Shown here: positions 1 to 11,486 of the stretch, piece after piece
How positions within the stretch are numbered: position 1 is the stretch's first letter
How the letters are laid out: every line of letters starts with the position of its first letter
DNA from: Plantago ovata
Taxonomy: Eukaryota; Streptophyta; Magnoliopsida; Lamiales; Plantaginaceae
Length of the DNA: 64,000 nucleotides
Direction of reading: 5' to 3'
Assembly: GCA_028274465.1 (NCBI GenBank)
Contig: CM051456.1
Span: 77,114,753-77,178,752 of the forward strand
Translations under genes and position numbers: made by a program
The notes under the pieces: generated by a model
Told to the model about the DNA's origin: nothing
Databases searched by the model: none
What the model saw: only the letters and a program-made list of their open reading frames with translations

Positions 1-402
1 TGCGCAGATATGAGAACATCGTGGACTCGCCCATGCGATCTGTTCCGTGGTCGTGGGATCGACACACACTTGCTCTAACAAGTATAACATCCACGCATAC
101 TAGTCTCGATTGCCTCACTCAGACCCCTACATCCGAGATGAGCTTCGACTAGGTAGAGTTTGGGATAAATGATAATTCACATAGTTCCCACTAATTATGT
201 GATCAATCATTTATCCACTGGGGACATGTCTGATATCAATACAGACAAACCAGATAAAGATATGACATGTTGTATGCCCGGTGTAATATAAATACATAAG
301 TAAACATGAACATGAATAACAAACATATATTATATTACGTCGATCGTGATACAATATATATGTCCTTAAATGTGGTTGTCTCTAGGACATATTTACTATC
401 AG
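1..402 (-). repeat. Probable Copia LTR fragment, minus orientation
   Basis: Non-coding sequence that stops abruptly near 402, where sequence shared with the Gypsy 3' non-coding block (compare 44240 onward) begins. Read on the minus strand it starts close to TATGTCCTAGAGACAACC, which resembles the start of Angela-type Copia LTRs from memory of that family. The other end lies outside the window and no coding sequence is visible. Another LTR family or a non-LTR repeat is possible. Confidence 0.35.
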
Positions 403-2326
403 TAAATTCTTCCTTGTGTTTCGTGTCGCCTAGTCCAAGGCCTGTTCTAGACCACCCTCATCCTCCCATTGAGGAAGTGGTGAAGAGTCTTTGTTTAAGA
501 GTCAGGTAGAATAGGGGAGTGTTGTCTTTTAGGGAACCCTCCTTCGTTTGATGAGAGCCAGTATTGGTTCGCCCTCTCTTGAGGAAAAGTCTCACTTGGT
601 GAACAGTAGTAAGCCCTCGATTTCATAGGCACGGGGCAACCATAGTATGATAATGTGCATCCTTGCATCGTCATTGATCAGGTCCAGGTAGAGAATGTTA
701 CAAGAGACTCCTTTGTTTAACCAAGTGCACATGGGAATGTGTATAGGTTCAATCGAGATATTCTTCAACCTACTTGCATGTTATGATTTGTATGGTCTTT
801 GTTCATAAGCATTTGGTAGATACAATAGATTAGTTCTTCTCGCTTCGCATGAGACTCCTTTTTGTGTTGCATTTAGGTAGTTTGTTGCATGAGGACAAGC
901 AAACGTTTGGTTTGGGGAGTTTGATGAACGTATTTTTCACACATTCATCTTGTCTTTTTTGCCTTCTTTTGCTATCTTTAAGCTTAGTTTTGTTGGTAGT
1001 TTTGTAGAATAGTGTCACGTTTTGTTTCTTTTGCATTTCTCAGGTGTTTAGGTACAAAATGGTGGAATCGAGTTTAAATGCAACATTTTGGATGCATTTG
1101 GATCACGTTTGAGCACCTTGACTTACATGGACGTGCCCGTGAGCACCCGAGACCTTAATAAGTGACTGAAGATGTATTCACGTGGAATTTGGAGGCTTTC
1201 CCAAGGCTCGATACTGAAGAAATAGATGTAGTAGCTCATCGGACTGCCTGAGATTCGCCTCAGACTGTAGGGGATTCGCCTGCAGGGAGTTGCACAAAAC
1301 AGCAACTCCCAGAAATCAGCTCCCAGGGGGGCGAATCGCCCAGCTCTGCCAGGCGGTTCGCCCAACGGCCTCTGCAGAACATATTTGCACATTAAATACA
1401 TTATTTTCAATTACAATTTTCATACTTTTTTCACTTTCAGACATCTCCATCTGCGTTTTGAGAGCTTTCTCTAGCCCTAACTCTCAGATTTGATCATCTG
1501 AACCATTGTAATTCAATACAGATTGTGGATTTGGCACCTAGAATATATTTTACATTGATCTACGGAAAGGATTTAGCGATTCCATTCAAGAGTGACAGCT
1601 TGTGGTAACATTATATCAAATCATTTGTACTTTGATTATTGTGTTTTCTATGGATTTATCATATGAAATGTGTTTGTTTAGCATGATTATGAGTAGCTAA
1701 ATATCTTGTGTTGGTGGTGCAATGTGGGTGTAAACATGATATGAAATTCACTATGCTTGTATGAGGTTTTGATTCGATCTTGCTGCATATTATCTTACGT
1801 TTATCATAGTTGCCAATTACATATCTTCGAATATGAGTAAGTGACAAAATCTTGGTCAATTAAGGATTTGGTAAATGATTTGAGTATGCAAGAATGCTAG
1901 ATAAATAGTGGAGTGACACCACTTCCAAAGTATCGATGGGAACCTTTGAAGAAGTGTGTCTTAAACTTGCCTAGACGGTTTACTTTGTAGAACTTGTTGA
2001 AGGCTTTACGCACTGAACTTACAAGCATTTGTGTGTTTCATTACATGTTTGACCTCGTTGTTACCACCAACCTTTCATCTATTGATACAAAACTCGTTCA
2101 AGTTTCTTCTAGTCTTGTTTGTGTTAAAGTTTACAAACTTTGTTTCCAAAAACTCTTTTCAAACTGATTCGTTGACTGAACAACTAGCAAAGAAACCAAA
2201 CAAAGCCACGTTAGGTCCCGAGAGAACGACACTCGGGGACAACTTACCATTGCACTAGTATTTTTGTAGTGTTGAGTGTTCTTTGGCTTTTATAAAAAAA
2301 ATTTAATTTTGATTCTAACGACATCA
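403..2326 (+). mobile_element. 3' end of an Athila-like Gypsy element (Gypsy Z)
   Basis: Holds the conserved 3' non-coding block (403-921), a polypurine tract ending at 921 and a complete 3' LTR. The rest of the element is left of the window, beyond the Copia-like insertion. The block from about 405 matches those before the 3' LTRs of Gypsy A (13440-13960), Gypsy C (44236-44778) and Gypsy F (minus, 34327-34860). The right border abuts CACTA transposase sequence, so this element inserted into a CACTA; its target duplication should begin GAGAC (2327-2331), but the partner copy is not visible. Confidence 0.75.
922..2326 (+). repeat. 3' LTR of Gypsy Z
   Basis: Starts TGATGAACG right after the PPT (TTTGGGGAGT) and ends near ACATCA at 2326, giving the TGATG...CATCA termini shared by the Gypsy LTRs here. 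It carries a GC-rich hairpin array of the GGCG(N3)CGCC type at about 1250-1376. At 1405 bp it is longer than the LTRs of Gypsy A and F and diverged from them, so it is a separate subfamily. The exact 3' end is slightly uncertain because the usual GTTCATCA is degenerate. Confidence 0.7.
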
Positions 2327-3560
2327 GAGACATCGTATGCCGGGATACCATCCTCCCACAACTATATAAGCTCCTTCATCAGTGGCTGCAAGAAGACATC
2401 CAACTTTTGTCCTGGATCATCCGGCCCTGGCACCAGCACAATCACGAACATGAATGGTTCTTTCAAACAGTCACCGGGAGGCAAGTTGTAAGGTGTAAGC
2501 ATCACTGGCCAGCACAAATACTACCGTTCACTCCCAAACGGGTTGAAACCATCAGTACTAAGTCCCAACCTTACAATTCTAAACTGGGCTGCAAACTGTG
2601 GATATTTCACATCAAACTCTTTCCATGCCGGCGAGTCTGATGGGTGTCCCATCTTACCCTCTTGGTCTGCTGCGACTACTCTCTCCTTGTGCCAATGCAT
2701 CTTATCTGCACATGCTTCTGATGCATACAACCTCTTCGGACGAGGACCTATAGGGAAGTACCACATTTTCTTGTGGGAGAGATTCTTCTTCTGTCGTTTC
2801 ATTGCAGCGCCCTCCATGTAACGACTATACCACTCCTTCACACAATGTTTACAGTTCAACAAACCTTCATCCTCCCCCCAATAGATCATACACATACCCG
2901 GACAACAATCTATTTTCTCCATAGGCAATCCCACCGCCTTCATCTTCTTCTGCGCTTGGTAATAGTTTGTTGGAAATACGCTTCCTTCAGGCGCAATATT
3001 TGTGATCAAACTCAACCAATCGTTGCAGCTGCTTTATGAATTCCCACCACCCTCCTTGTTGCTCATAATTCGAGATAAGCAGGACAGTTCATTCATCCTG
3101 CACCCCGTGTAGAGTGGCATCTTGGACGCTTCCAACAAGTCAAAGAACTATTGCGCCTTAGCATTCGAAGGCTCCTCTTTAACAACACCCTCCATAAACT
3201 CTTGACCCGCAGCGTTACAGACCATCTCTTCCATCCAGTCCCTTGTGGAATCATCATGAGTAGAGGAACCTGGTGTAGCACTAGTCTCCTGCCTTTTTCT
3301 ACGCTTCCCCGACAACTGAGTATAATCCCCCAACGTACAAACTGCCTCACCATGATGATTCCACACCTCATATTTAGCCACAAAACCATTACGCTTCAAA
3401 TGGTCTACAACCCCCATACAGGGTAAGTACTTACGGTTCCTACATTTCTTATGGTTTTTGACAATGCAAATTCGACAAATGCATTGACCCCTTCTACAAA
3501 CGTAGGCAAAAGTATTCCATCTGCAATCCTACTATACATCCAAGTACGATCGGGATTCAT
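2327..3560 (-). pseudogene. CACTA transposase (tnp2-type), N-terminal part, broken
   Basis: Encodes the N-terminal part of a plant CACTA (TNP2/TNPD-like) transposase, the enzyme that cuts and pastes the element. From the ATG at 3558-3560 the frame reads a transposase-associated domain (MNPDRTWMYSRIADG), then after a frameshift a Cys-rich KCRNRKYLPC segment and the linker KYEVWNHHGE. The tnp2 core follows, with KIDCCPGMCMIYW, DSPAWKEFD and GLSTDGFNPFG, and it continues to LVPGPDDPG and LWEDGIPAYDV at 2330. A stop follows the NPFGSER segment near 2521, another precedes LWEDG, and at least one frameshift lies near 3450. The catalytic remainder is missing because Gypsy Z interrupts the gene. It cannot make a functional enzyme; the family assignment is firm. 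Confidence 0.85.
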
Positions 3561-4471
3561 AATTGAATGTTAAACCTGGCCAATGGAAGTTTAGTACATT
3601 GCGGCTAACGTATTTTTTCATTTCTCTTTTTAGGTTTTTACTTGCCACTTAACATACGTGTAATTAAAAAAAAAATGATATGATTTATCATATTTTGATA
3701 AAATAACCACAATTCTTACTCATTTTTACTTTGCATTATACTTACAATATTTCTAAATTACAACTAAAAATACTTATAATACATACTCATTTTAATTTAT
3801 CAATGAGTTCTTTATTTTTATACTTATAATTTTTTTTAAATATGACTACAAATACATATAATACGAAACTATGGTGAAATTATCAACTACGATTAACCAC
3901 TAGAATTTATCAACTTATATTTCGATTATAGTTATACAGTTTCATTAACAACTAATTACGGTTGAATCATATTACAATTTAATTCTAGGTCTCCATTCAT
4001 CCCAAACAAAGTTTCAATACTCCAACTATCAATTCAACCCAAATAAAGTCTCAATTCCTAAAACAAAGTATCAATTACTAAGATACCAAATTCATCCCAA
4101 ATCTATCAATTCACCAACCAAACTTTTTGGATCCCCCCTAATTTGAGCTACAAAACATAATAGATACCAGTAGAATGCATACAATTCATTGAAATAGGAA
4201 AAAAAATGAGGAATAATAGAATTTAGACAAGTTAGGTTGGAAGTGAATACCTTTGATTGCGGAAGAAATGGTGAAAGAATTACGCAATTGACTAGCTACC
4301 CTTGTTCCTCGATGAAAGAGCTTCGAAATGCCTATAAGATTGCTTGAAATGGTGAAGAAATGAAGAAGATATAGAAATGGGGGTGGTCGCTAGTTTGAAA
4401 ACGGGAAGAGCTGCCGCTGTGTGTGTGTTAATGTCTGAGACATGAGTCTCAGACATATAAATACGCTGGGT

Positions 4472-4826
4472 AGCGACGGATGACGTCATCCGTCGCTAGA
4501 TTTTTAAAACTTTTTTTTTAATTTCAAATTCCTTTTTACTTGGGTCAACGAGCTGAGCGACGGATGAGTAATCCGTCGCTAAATAGCGAAGGATGACATC
4601 ATCCGTCGCAGAATCCTACAACGGATGACTCATCTGTCACTATTTAGCGACGGATAACTCATCTGTCGCTTCGCTTGGCACGCCCTAAGCGCGCTCTACA
4701 ACGAATTGGGTCAATCCGTCGTTAGCCACAAGCGATCCGTCGTTAAAAGACCGATCTGTCGCTAAACTTAGCGACGGATTGATCCGTCACTAAATTCGGT
4801 CACTGTTGACCAGATTTCTTGTAGTG
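4472..4826 (-). repeat. CACTA subterminal palindromic repeats and TIR
   Basis: Multiple copies of AGCGACGGAT and its complement, many paired as palindromes; the one at 4472-4497 is a perfect 26-bp palindrome. In CACTA elements such subterminal repeats bind the element's own DNA-binding protein. The outermost 17 bp (4810-4826) are the terminal inverted repeat. Confidence 0.8.
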
Positions 4827-6735
4827 GGGTGAGGAATTCGGTCCGTGAATCTTCACCATTGTTGAGGAATCGAGATTCACCATAGATGGGCTCACCGTAG
4901 AGGAATCGAGATTCATACCAACCAGCTTCCGACAAAGTTTAGCCAGGAACTAGAGCCCATTTAGACTGGGTATATTACAAGAACCGGCTTCGGGCTCGCT
5001 TTGTTGACATATACAGACAAGCATGAAATCCAGATTGTTAATCGAATGATTGTTGTGCTTCACACACCAAATAGTAAAGTAACTCCATAAGTACTCCGAT
5101 TAAAAAAAGGGGTAGTAGTAGTAGTACTAGTTAGTAATTTATATGGATTAGTGGAATTTTTATCTATTGATTTATAAGTTGTAAGTACTCTGATCATTTC
5201 TTATGTTCTTCTGTTAATAATAATAATTTTTTGCTGCTTTAAAATAAATTAGTGAGATAATGGGCAATATTGTTCAAATCATGGGACTTATTCAGATCAT
5301 ATTGAACATATACTTAAGATCATGGGACTTATCCCTAAGATCATTGACAATATTGTTGAGATCATGGGACTTATATACATGAATATAGTAGGTTACATTT
5401 TAAAATTGTCAAAAAGAACATATGAAACAACTGTAATTCTAAACTTTTTTGAAAACATTACAAATTAATCTAAAGAAGTAATTATCTGGAGTTGCCACAA
5501 CTAAGGTGGTTTTCTTCGTTTTCCTCTAAAATTTGGTCTTGGGTCTAGGATAGAAGTTGATGCAGTAGCATTCGCATTATTCATCAAAAGTTCATGTCAG
5601 TCTTTTTCAATCATCTCACGAATATTTTAATATCCACCAGCGGTACTTATACCTACATATCAAAATGTGAAGATCAATGAACATGGACCTTTTTCGTGAG
5701 ATCATGCGGTATAATGTTGAGAACATTGAAATTATTGGTGAGACCATGGGGTCATATTTTATGCTTTCAAGTGAATTACATATAATATACGAGTGAGATC
5801 ATAAAACATATTGTCAAAACAATAGGAAACATTGGTGAGACCATAGAAACTATTGTATGCCAATATTTCATGCTCAATGCCTAAAAAAAGAAAGAACAAA
5901 AAAAAAATAAAAAAAAATAAATAAAAATAACAGAGCACGATGTACATGTGAGATCATGAGAGATATTGCTGAGAACATGGGCAATATTGTTGGGATCATG
6001 GGGAATATCTGAACGTAAATTTATCATGAAATCTACATAAATCTACTTTTAGATGCCAAATCTAACATCTATCACCAACAAACTTCGAGCCCAACACATA
6101 TCTACATAAATATGGATGAAAACAACTACAACAATTTTGATTTAACATAAATCTATAATCAACAAACATCTATCACCAAAGATTCAAACATATGTTCACC
6201 ATATTCTCATCATATTGCTCAATCTAGAAGCTGTTGAATACGAAATCAGATGTAGAGAATGGAAAATTTGTAGATGATGTTGAGCAGATCGATCCATGAT
6301 GATGATGATTAGCTTTTGATGATCTATATGTTGTTGATGATGATGATGATGATGATGAACAAGAAAGAAGAGAGAGAAAGAAGAAACAACATGTTGTCGT
6401 TCAATCGGATGTTTATCAAAAGGAAGGAGAAAAAAGAGTTTTTGCAAAAATGGCCCGTCTTTAAGGAGACTCACCCTTTTTTTTAGTCTGTTTTGTGAAA
6501 AATTCTAGTTATTGAGAGACTATGAGACACATGTTGGCCAAACGGATCGGTGCGTGGTAACGTTTTAAATTTTCGCACTAGATCATCGATCTAAGAAGAT
6601 GTTAACCATTAAATATCGCCATACGAGTTACCAAGCTTTATGATTATTAACCATTATCTATCCATAACATATATTAACAAGGATTATAATATAATAAATA
6701 AATTACAACCCTTTGTTCCATGATAACATAATTAC
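4827..6735. other. Non-coding AT-rich stretch between CACTA and MITE
   Basis: No gene recognised. A weak minus-strand similarity to the C-terminal part of FAR1/MULE-type proteins is possible around 5470-5640 (RGKRRKPP-like residues after a DPRP segment), but stops interrupt it and I would not call it. The region contains the GATCATGGG repeats (5262-6015) and a (GAT)n microsatellite near 6300-6357. It is probably an old, decayed transposon. Confidence 0.4.
5262..6015. repeat. Degenerate GAGATCATGGG(N)AATATTG repeats
   Basis: About a dozen irregular copies of a 22-24-bp unit built on GAGATCATGGG followed by a TATTGTTGAGA-like half, clustered at 5262-5386, 5695-5860 and 5948-6015. They are best preserved near 5948-6010, where three units follow one another. 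Origin unknown; subterminal repeats of a decayed DNA transposon are the simplest explanation. Confidence 0.5.
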
Positions 6736-6870
6736 TACTCCCTCCCATTTAATTTAATTGTCGTTCCAGAAAATTCACACATATTAAGAAAAGGGAAAAT
6801 TACATCTAGCTACCCTGTTACAGACTCGAATTACAAAATTGCACTCGTTAGTTCAACAATTACAGTTAGA

Positions 6871-8058
6871 TGATGAACGTGTATTTTACACCTTCATTCG
6901 AGTCTTTTTTCACCTATTTTTGCTATCCTCTATGTTAATTTAGCTATATTATAGTGCATTTTATTAGAATAGTGTCACGTTTCCCTTTAGTTTGCATTTT
7001 ACAGGTTTTAGGTGAAAAACGTGTTTTCCAGGCAATTATATTGAAGAGAACGAAGAATCGATGTTCCGAGGATATTTTTGGAGTATCTAGAAGATTCCGG
7101 ATGGGATTTGAAGTCTAGGGGTCGAGTTTCAAGGCTTAAAGGTCACTAGAAGGCAAAAACCGAGTCCGAAAAGGAAAAGAAATCCAAAAACGCGTCCCTC
7201 GCCGACTGGAGCTCCAGGGCGGTTTGCCCGGGATGTGGGACGGTTCGCCCTACACCAGGCGGTTCGCCCGGTGTGTGGGGCGACTCGTCCCACACGTTCC
7301 GAACTCCTATATATAGTTGCAGTTTCTCTACGTTTTTTCATACTTTCTCAGACCTTTTTTCATACCTTTCTCATTAGTTTTAGGTAGGAATTCTCGAGAG
7401 CCTGTTCTGGGAATTCTTAGCATAGGAGACAATTTTTCTTATCAATTTGGAGCTTGTGAGATCGCGATTCTTCGGAGATTGACAACCTTCGTCGGTAACA
7501 TTGTATCTCAGATTTTTCTATTTATATTTATATCTTTCAACATGTTTTCATTCAATATTGCTATGATTTCTGTTGATTGCATGACATCTATGAATAGCTA
7601 AATCTATCATTGGTGATAGTATGTGATTTCTTAGCGAGGGTATTAATTATGCATGATGGCGGTAATGTGAACCGGACTTTGAGTTATTGCTTTATTTCTT
7701 TGATCCATCTAAGCCCTCTATCTTCGTAGTGTTGAATTGAACGGAACACATTGGACAATTCATGATCTTAGATCTCTATGCAAAACGATCGGGTACTTCA
7801 TGCATGATTATTAACCTGCTATGCTTTGAATGATCATTCTATCACTAACTTCCATTATCTTGATAAGAAAAACCTGTGCTAAGTCGTCTGTTGATTTTAT
7901 AGTTTAAGTTAAATTAGATAAAGCTAGTTATAGTCCTTAGAGATCGACACTCGAGGTTATTTTACTACTACACTACGGTTTTCATTGTAGTTGTGAATTT
8001 CCTTTGGCTAAAAACAAATTTATTTGATTAATTGAATCTGACGAATTTCAGTTCATCA
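6871..8058 (+). repeat. 5' LTR of Gypsy A
   Basis: Runs TGATGAAC...GTTCATCA, 1188 bp. TATATATAG at 7308-7316 is the probable core promoter, and immediately upstream is a GC-rich hairpin array (7208-7296). By eye it differs from the 3' copy by a few per cent; several differences are C-to-T or G-to-A changes inside the GC hairpins, consistent with decay of methylated CpG. Confidence 0.9.
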
Positions 8059-8061
8059 AAT

Positions 8062-8080
8062 TGGCGCCGTTGCCAGGGAC
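8062..8080 (+). other. Primer-binding site, tRNA-Asp type
   Basis: TGGCGCCGTTGCCAGGGAC lies three bases after the 5' LTR. It is complementary to the 3' end of plant tRNA-Asp with one mismatch (consensus TGGCGCCGTTGCCGGGGA). tRNA-Asp priming is typical of Athila-type Gypsy elements and is used for minus-strand DNA synthesis. Confidence 0.88.
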
Positions 8081-8201
8081 TATACTCTTTTTTTCTGTTT
8101 AGCTTTTATATATTTTCAGCATTCAATTCCTAGTTTTAGTAGTTTTTATTTTTTCTATTTGACTCTCTGATACTCCTTTCTTAGCTTGTTACAGATAGTG
8201 T

Positions 8202-10355
8202 ATGCGAAGTACACGATCTAGGGGAGCGCCGCTTGCTGAACCAATCGCTGAAATCGACAGAGTCTACCACCAAAGAAGGCGACTACTTCGACGACGTGAA
8301 CTAGAGGAAATAGAGGATACCGATTTCTCTGAATCTCTACACAGTCTTTTTAAGGAAATCGTTGGAATGGCAGAAGCTAGACCACGGAAAGCATGGGTTC
8401 AACCCACCAAGGATCGTATGAGGGGACCGGTGATTGTTCTTTCGCCTGCAACTCGAGATCTGGAAATAAAAAACCACGCGTTCCAACAACTTCCGAGGTT
8501 CTATGGCTTAGAAAGGGAAGATGTGATGGGGTACTTGCGCGATATCGATGATTTCGTCAACCAACTCCCACGACCCGGAGCTGAAATAACAGCGGGTGAG
8601 TTGAGAATGAAGGTTTTTGCTATGGGGCTTGGCGACAGGGCCAAGTCATGGTTGAGTTCTCTACCGGCGGGTTCGCTGGACACTTGGGAAAAGGTTTTTT
8701 CAGCATTCATGGAAAAATACTTCCCTCACACCTTGACTACCGCGCTTAAGGCGCAAATCTCTGGGTTCAAACAAGACTATGATGAGACCATCTACACCGC
8801 GTTTGAGAGGTTCCAAGACCTCATGAACAAGTGCCCCCACCATGGTTTTGAGATTTCGGATCTTGTCTAACACTTCTACAATGGACTGACCTTTGAGAAC
8901 CAACAAGTGGTGGATTTCCAATGCCGTGGCAATATTTGGGAGGAAACCGCGGAAGCCGTCGGGCGGTTTTTGAAAGACTTGCTAAGGGTTCGCAATTCAA
9001 GGATCCAAGAGCAATGGTTAGGAGACGTGGACCTGAAGCTCCACCTACTCAGGAAGCCCCTATGTATGGGGGGAATGGGGATCGATTCGAGTGCTTTACC
9101 AATGAGTTGAAACAAGTCCTCAAGAACTCCGCTGGAACAGCTATGTCGAACGAAGTTTGCCGAATATGCAAGAACTATGGGCCTGGAGCTCATATGTGTA
9201 GATCGGAGCTTGCATATGATGATGGTAATTCAAGGAGGCGAAGAGGAAGCTTTTGCTACGGAATTTGGTACTCAAGAAGCTAGCTACGGACAAGATGGTA
9301 GGAATCCTCGAGGTGGATTTTGGAGAAGAGGATTCAGGAACAGTCAAGGGTACGCACCGGCTAGCCAAACTTATGGCTCTAACCAAGACCGTAGTAGGCT
9401 TAGCTATGGTAATGATCATTGCCAAAATCCCGTTCCCAAAGAGCAACCGAAGTCGACGACATCTCTACTTATGGAAAACTTGCAAAAAATGGTTGATCAC
9501 ACCCAAAGTTTTCGTAAGCGTTATGAAGAAGATTCTAAGAAGACTAGGGCGAGGCTTGATCGTTTGGAAGAGAGCACTAGGCTTGCCCATCAAAAGATGC
9601 AAGAGTTGACGGACCGTGCAGCAAGTAGGGAGCAAGGGAAGTTGCCTAGCAACACTGAGAAGTCGATGTCCATTACCTTGGTGGGTGATCTTCCTGTTGA
9701 AATCACCATCAAGAAGGTTGCTAAATGTGAGGGTTGCAAGGATGAAGAACCCCCACTAGCCAAGGAAGAAGAGAAGGACCTTGGTTCTGATGAGAGTGAT
9801 GAGGAGCAAGAGGATCCCGAGCCGATTCCTCAGAGTTTCGATGTTAAGGTCGGGATTGATGAACTTGAAGATGTTCGTGCTACAGTAGATACGGGATCTT
9901 ATTCTAATGTGCTCCCAATGAATGTGTTTGAGAAGAGTAGCCTTGGAAAACTATCTGAGCATAAGGCTATTGTGCAATTGGCGGATGGATCCTTTGTGAG
10001 ACCCGAAGGCGTTGTGAAGAACGTATTGGTTAAGATTGGTGAAGCTTCTGTGTACACCAACTTTGTAGTTATGCTGGCGTCTACACCTGGGATGGGGGAT
10101 GTTGTTCTCTTGGGGCGAACGTTCTTGACTAAACTACGCTCCGTGATAGACATCTACCGAAGGACTTGCACCATTGAGGTGGATGGCAAGCAACATGTGT
10201 TGCGAGCCATATCTGATCCAAATATTCACTTCAATGATTCTCACACCATTAACTACTTTGGTCTTGCTGTCTATGTTCATTCTCATTCACAGGTTCGTGG
10301 CATGAGGAAAAGATCCATGAAGGGTAAGTCTAGTACCCTCAAGAAGAAGAGCTAG
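8202..10355 (+). pseudogene. gag-protease polyprotein of Gypsy A, disrupted
   Basis: Starts at the ATG at 8202. The first 222 codons contain a retrotransposon gag (capsid) domain with FYGLEREDVMGYLRDID and KSWLSSLPAGSLDTWEKV. The frame stops at TAA 8868-8870 where relatives have a sense codon (V-stop-HFYNGL), then resumes. Around 8990 the reading shifts frame; that second frame contains a degenerate zinc knuckle (VCRICKNYGPGAHMC). Near 9180 it returns to the first frame and stays open to 10355. This last part has a coiled, charged segment and an aspartic protease with VDTGSYSNVLPMN and VVLLGRTFL. So gag and protease remain recognisable with one nonsense codon and about two frameshifts. Gag forms the particle and protease would process it. 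The polyprotein ends here, with no RT downstream. Confidence 0.85.
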
Positions 10356-11486
10356 AGCAAGAAGAAGTCGAGTCAAAGACTATAAACAATGGCGCTATCC
10401 GGGAGGCAACCCGGAGTTTTTATCGCTTTTTACAGCTTTATTGCATTGCATGCATTCATACATTGAACAATTTGCCTCTCTTTATGTGAATTTGTTCGTT
10501 TTTTGTCGTTTTGTGCTTATGTTTATGTTTGAGTGAACTTTTACGAGTGTTTTTTATGAGAAGAATGGTTTTCGGGGATAAAAACCGAACTTTTTTCGAA
10601 AAATTTCGTCTCCCCACCTCTGGAGGTGGGGGTCGAATCGCCCCACAGAGCCAGAGACTTTTAAACTCTCTGGCAGTGGGGGGCGAATTGCCCCGCACAC
10701 GGGACGAATCGCCCCCCGTTTTCAGGCAAGGTGAAAAGCGAGATACTTCTACCAAACCCTCATTATTCATCTCATTTCACACCTCTTTCTCCAAAACACC
10801 CCAAAACTCGAAAAACCTTCTTTCTACCATAATTTCTTCAATCCTCCATCAAATTTTGTATTCTTTACTTTCAATCGAAGCCCATTACATGATCTTTGAT
10901 TCTATCCGAACAACTTTCATCCTAGTGCATTTGTTTTTCTGATCTGAGGTAACTTCACATGAACCCTAATTTTTCAAATTTGGGGTTTTTTTGATTTATG
11001 CTTCAATTGAGATTTTATAATGTATGGGCTGATTGTTTATGTGATTAGAATCAATTTGCATTACCATTTTCTTGCTCAATTTTTCTTGGTTTGGTAAATT
11101 GGGAATTTTTGCTTACTTGATATCTATGTCTCGTTTTGCATTGCTCATTTTTCTTCATTCCATGTTTTATGATGAGGTTATTGGTATGATTAAGGTAGAC
11201 ATCATGATAGAACACTTGATTGACGGGGTTTGAGACTTTTTGATGAAAGTTTTTTGAGTACTATGGTTTGAATTGAGCCTTACGATTTAAGGCTATTTGT
11301 TGTCTAGCACGAGCATAATGTGATATGTACATGTCGGAGTTATTTTGGTGTGTTGCATGTTAGTTCTAAACCTAGCTAGACTAGACATGGAGGTTTTGAG
11401 GAGTTCGATCGTTGTTGTTATCCCTCGTGTGTTTCACTCTTGCATTTGCATGTGCATAAATCTGTTTTGTGTCATACGAGGTACTA
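10356..11486 (+). other. Post-protease non-coding region of Gypsy A
   Basis: Begins with GGGAGGCAACCCGGAG (10399-10414), a sequence that in Athila elements sits just after the end of pol. Its position right after protease shows that RT, RNase H and integrase have been removed as a block, or were never present in this subfamily. The GC hairpin array at 10610-10727 follows, then T-rich sequence without a reading frame of interest. Confidence 0.65.
10610..10727 (+). repeat. Internal GC-rich hairpin array (Gypsy A)
   Basis: Several GGCG/CGCC-type inverted repeats (GGGGCGAATTGCCCC, GTCGAATCGCCCC and similar) embedded in T-rich sequence. The motif class is the same as in the LTR promoters, but here it lies inside the element, about 3.2 kb before the 3' LTR. 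Confidence 0.75.

Larger units (their letters stand above)
2327..4826 (-). mobile_element. CACTA (En/Spm-type) DNA transposon, truncated by Gypsy Z
   Basis: Minus-strand element whose terminus at 4826 reads CACTACAAGAAATCTGG, the classic plant CACTA terminal inverted repeat. Subterminal AGCGACGGAT/ATCCGTCGCT repeats follow (4472-4800), then an AT-rich spacer (3561-4471) with no reading frame I can assign, then a transposase pseudogene (2327-3560). The other half is displaced by the Gypsy insertion at 2326/2327. The outer 3-bp flank at this end is GGG. Confidence 0.85.

Noticed and set aside
5470..5640. Possible FAR1/MULE transposase remnant on the minus strand
   Set aside because: Only a few matching residues with stops between them; too weak to report as a gene.
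6196..6474. His-rich minus-strand frame
   Set aside because: Produced by a (GAT)n repeat near 6300-6357; no homology pattern.
7129..7341. Arg/Pro-rich frames within the Gypsy LTRs (7.1, 14.2, 33.8, 42.2 kb)
   Set aside because: They are translations of the GC hairpin arrays at the LTR promoters; frames are not conserved between LTR copies.
8062..8080. tRNA gene fragments at the primer-binding sites
   Set aside because: Only 12-19 bp complementary to tRNA 3' ends, located just inside LTRs; no cloverleaf.
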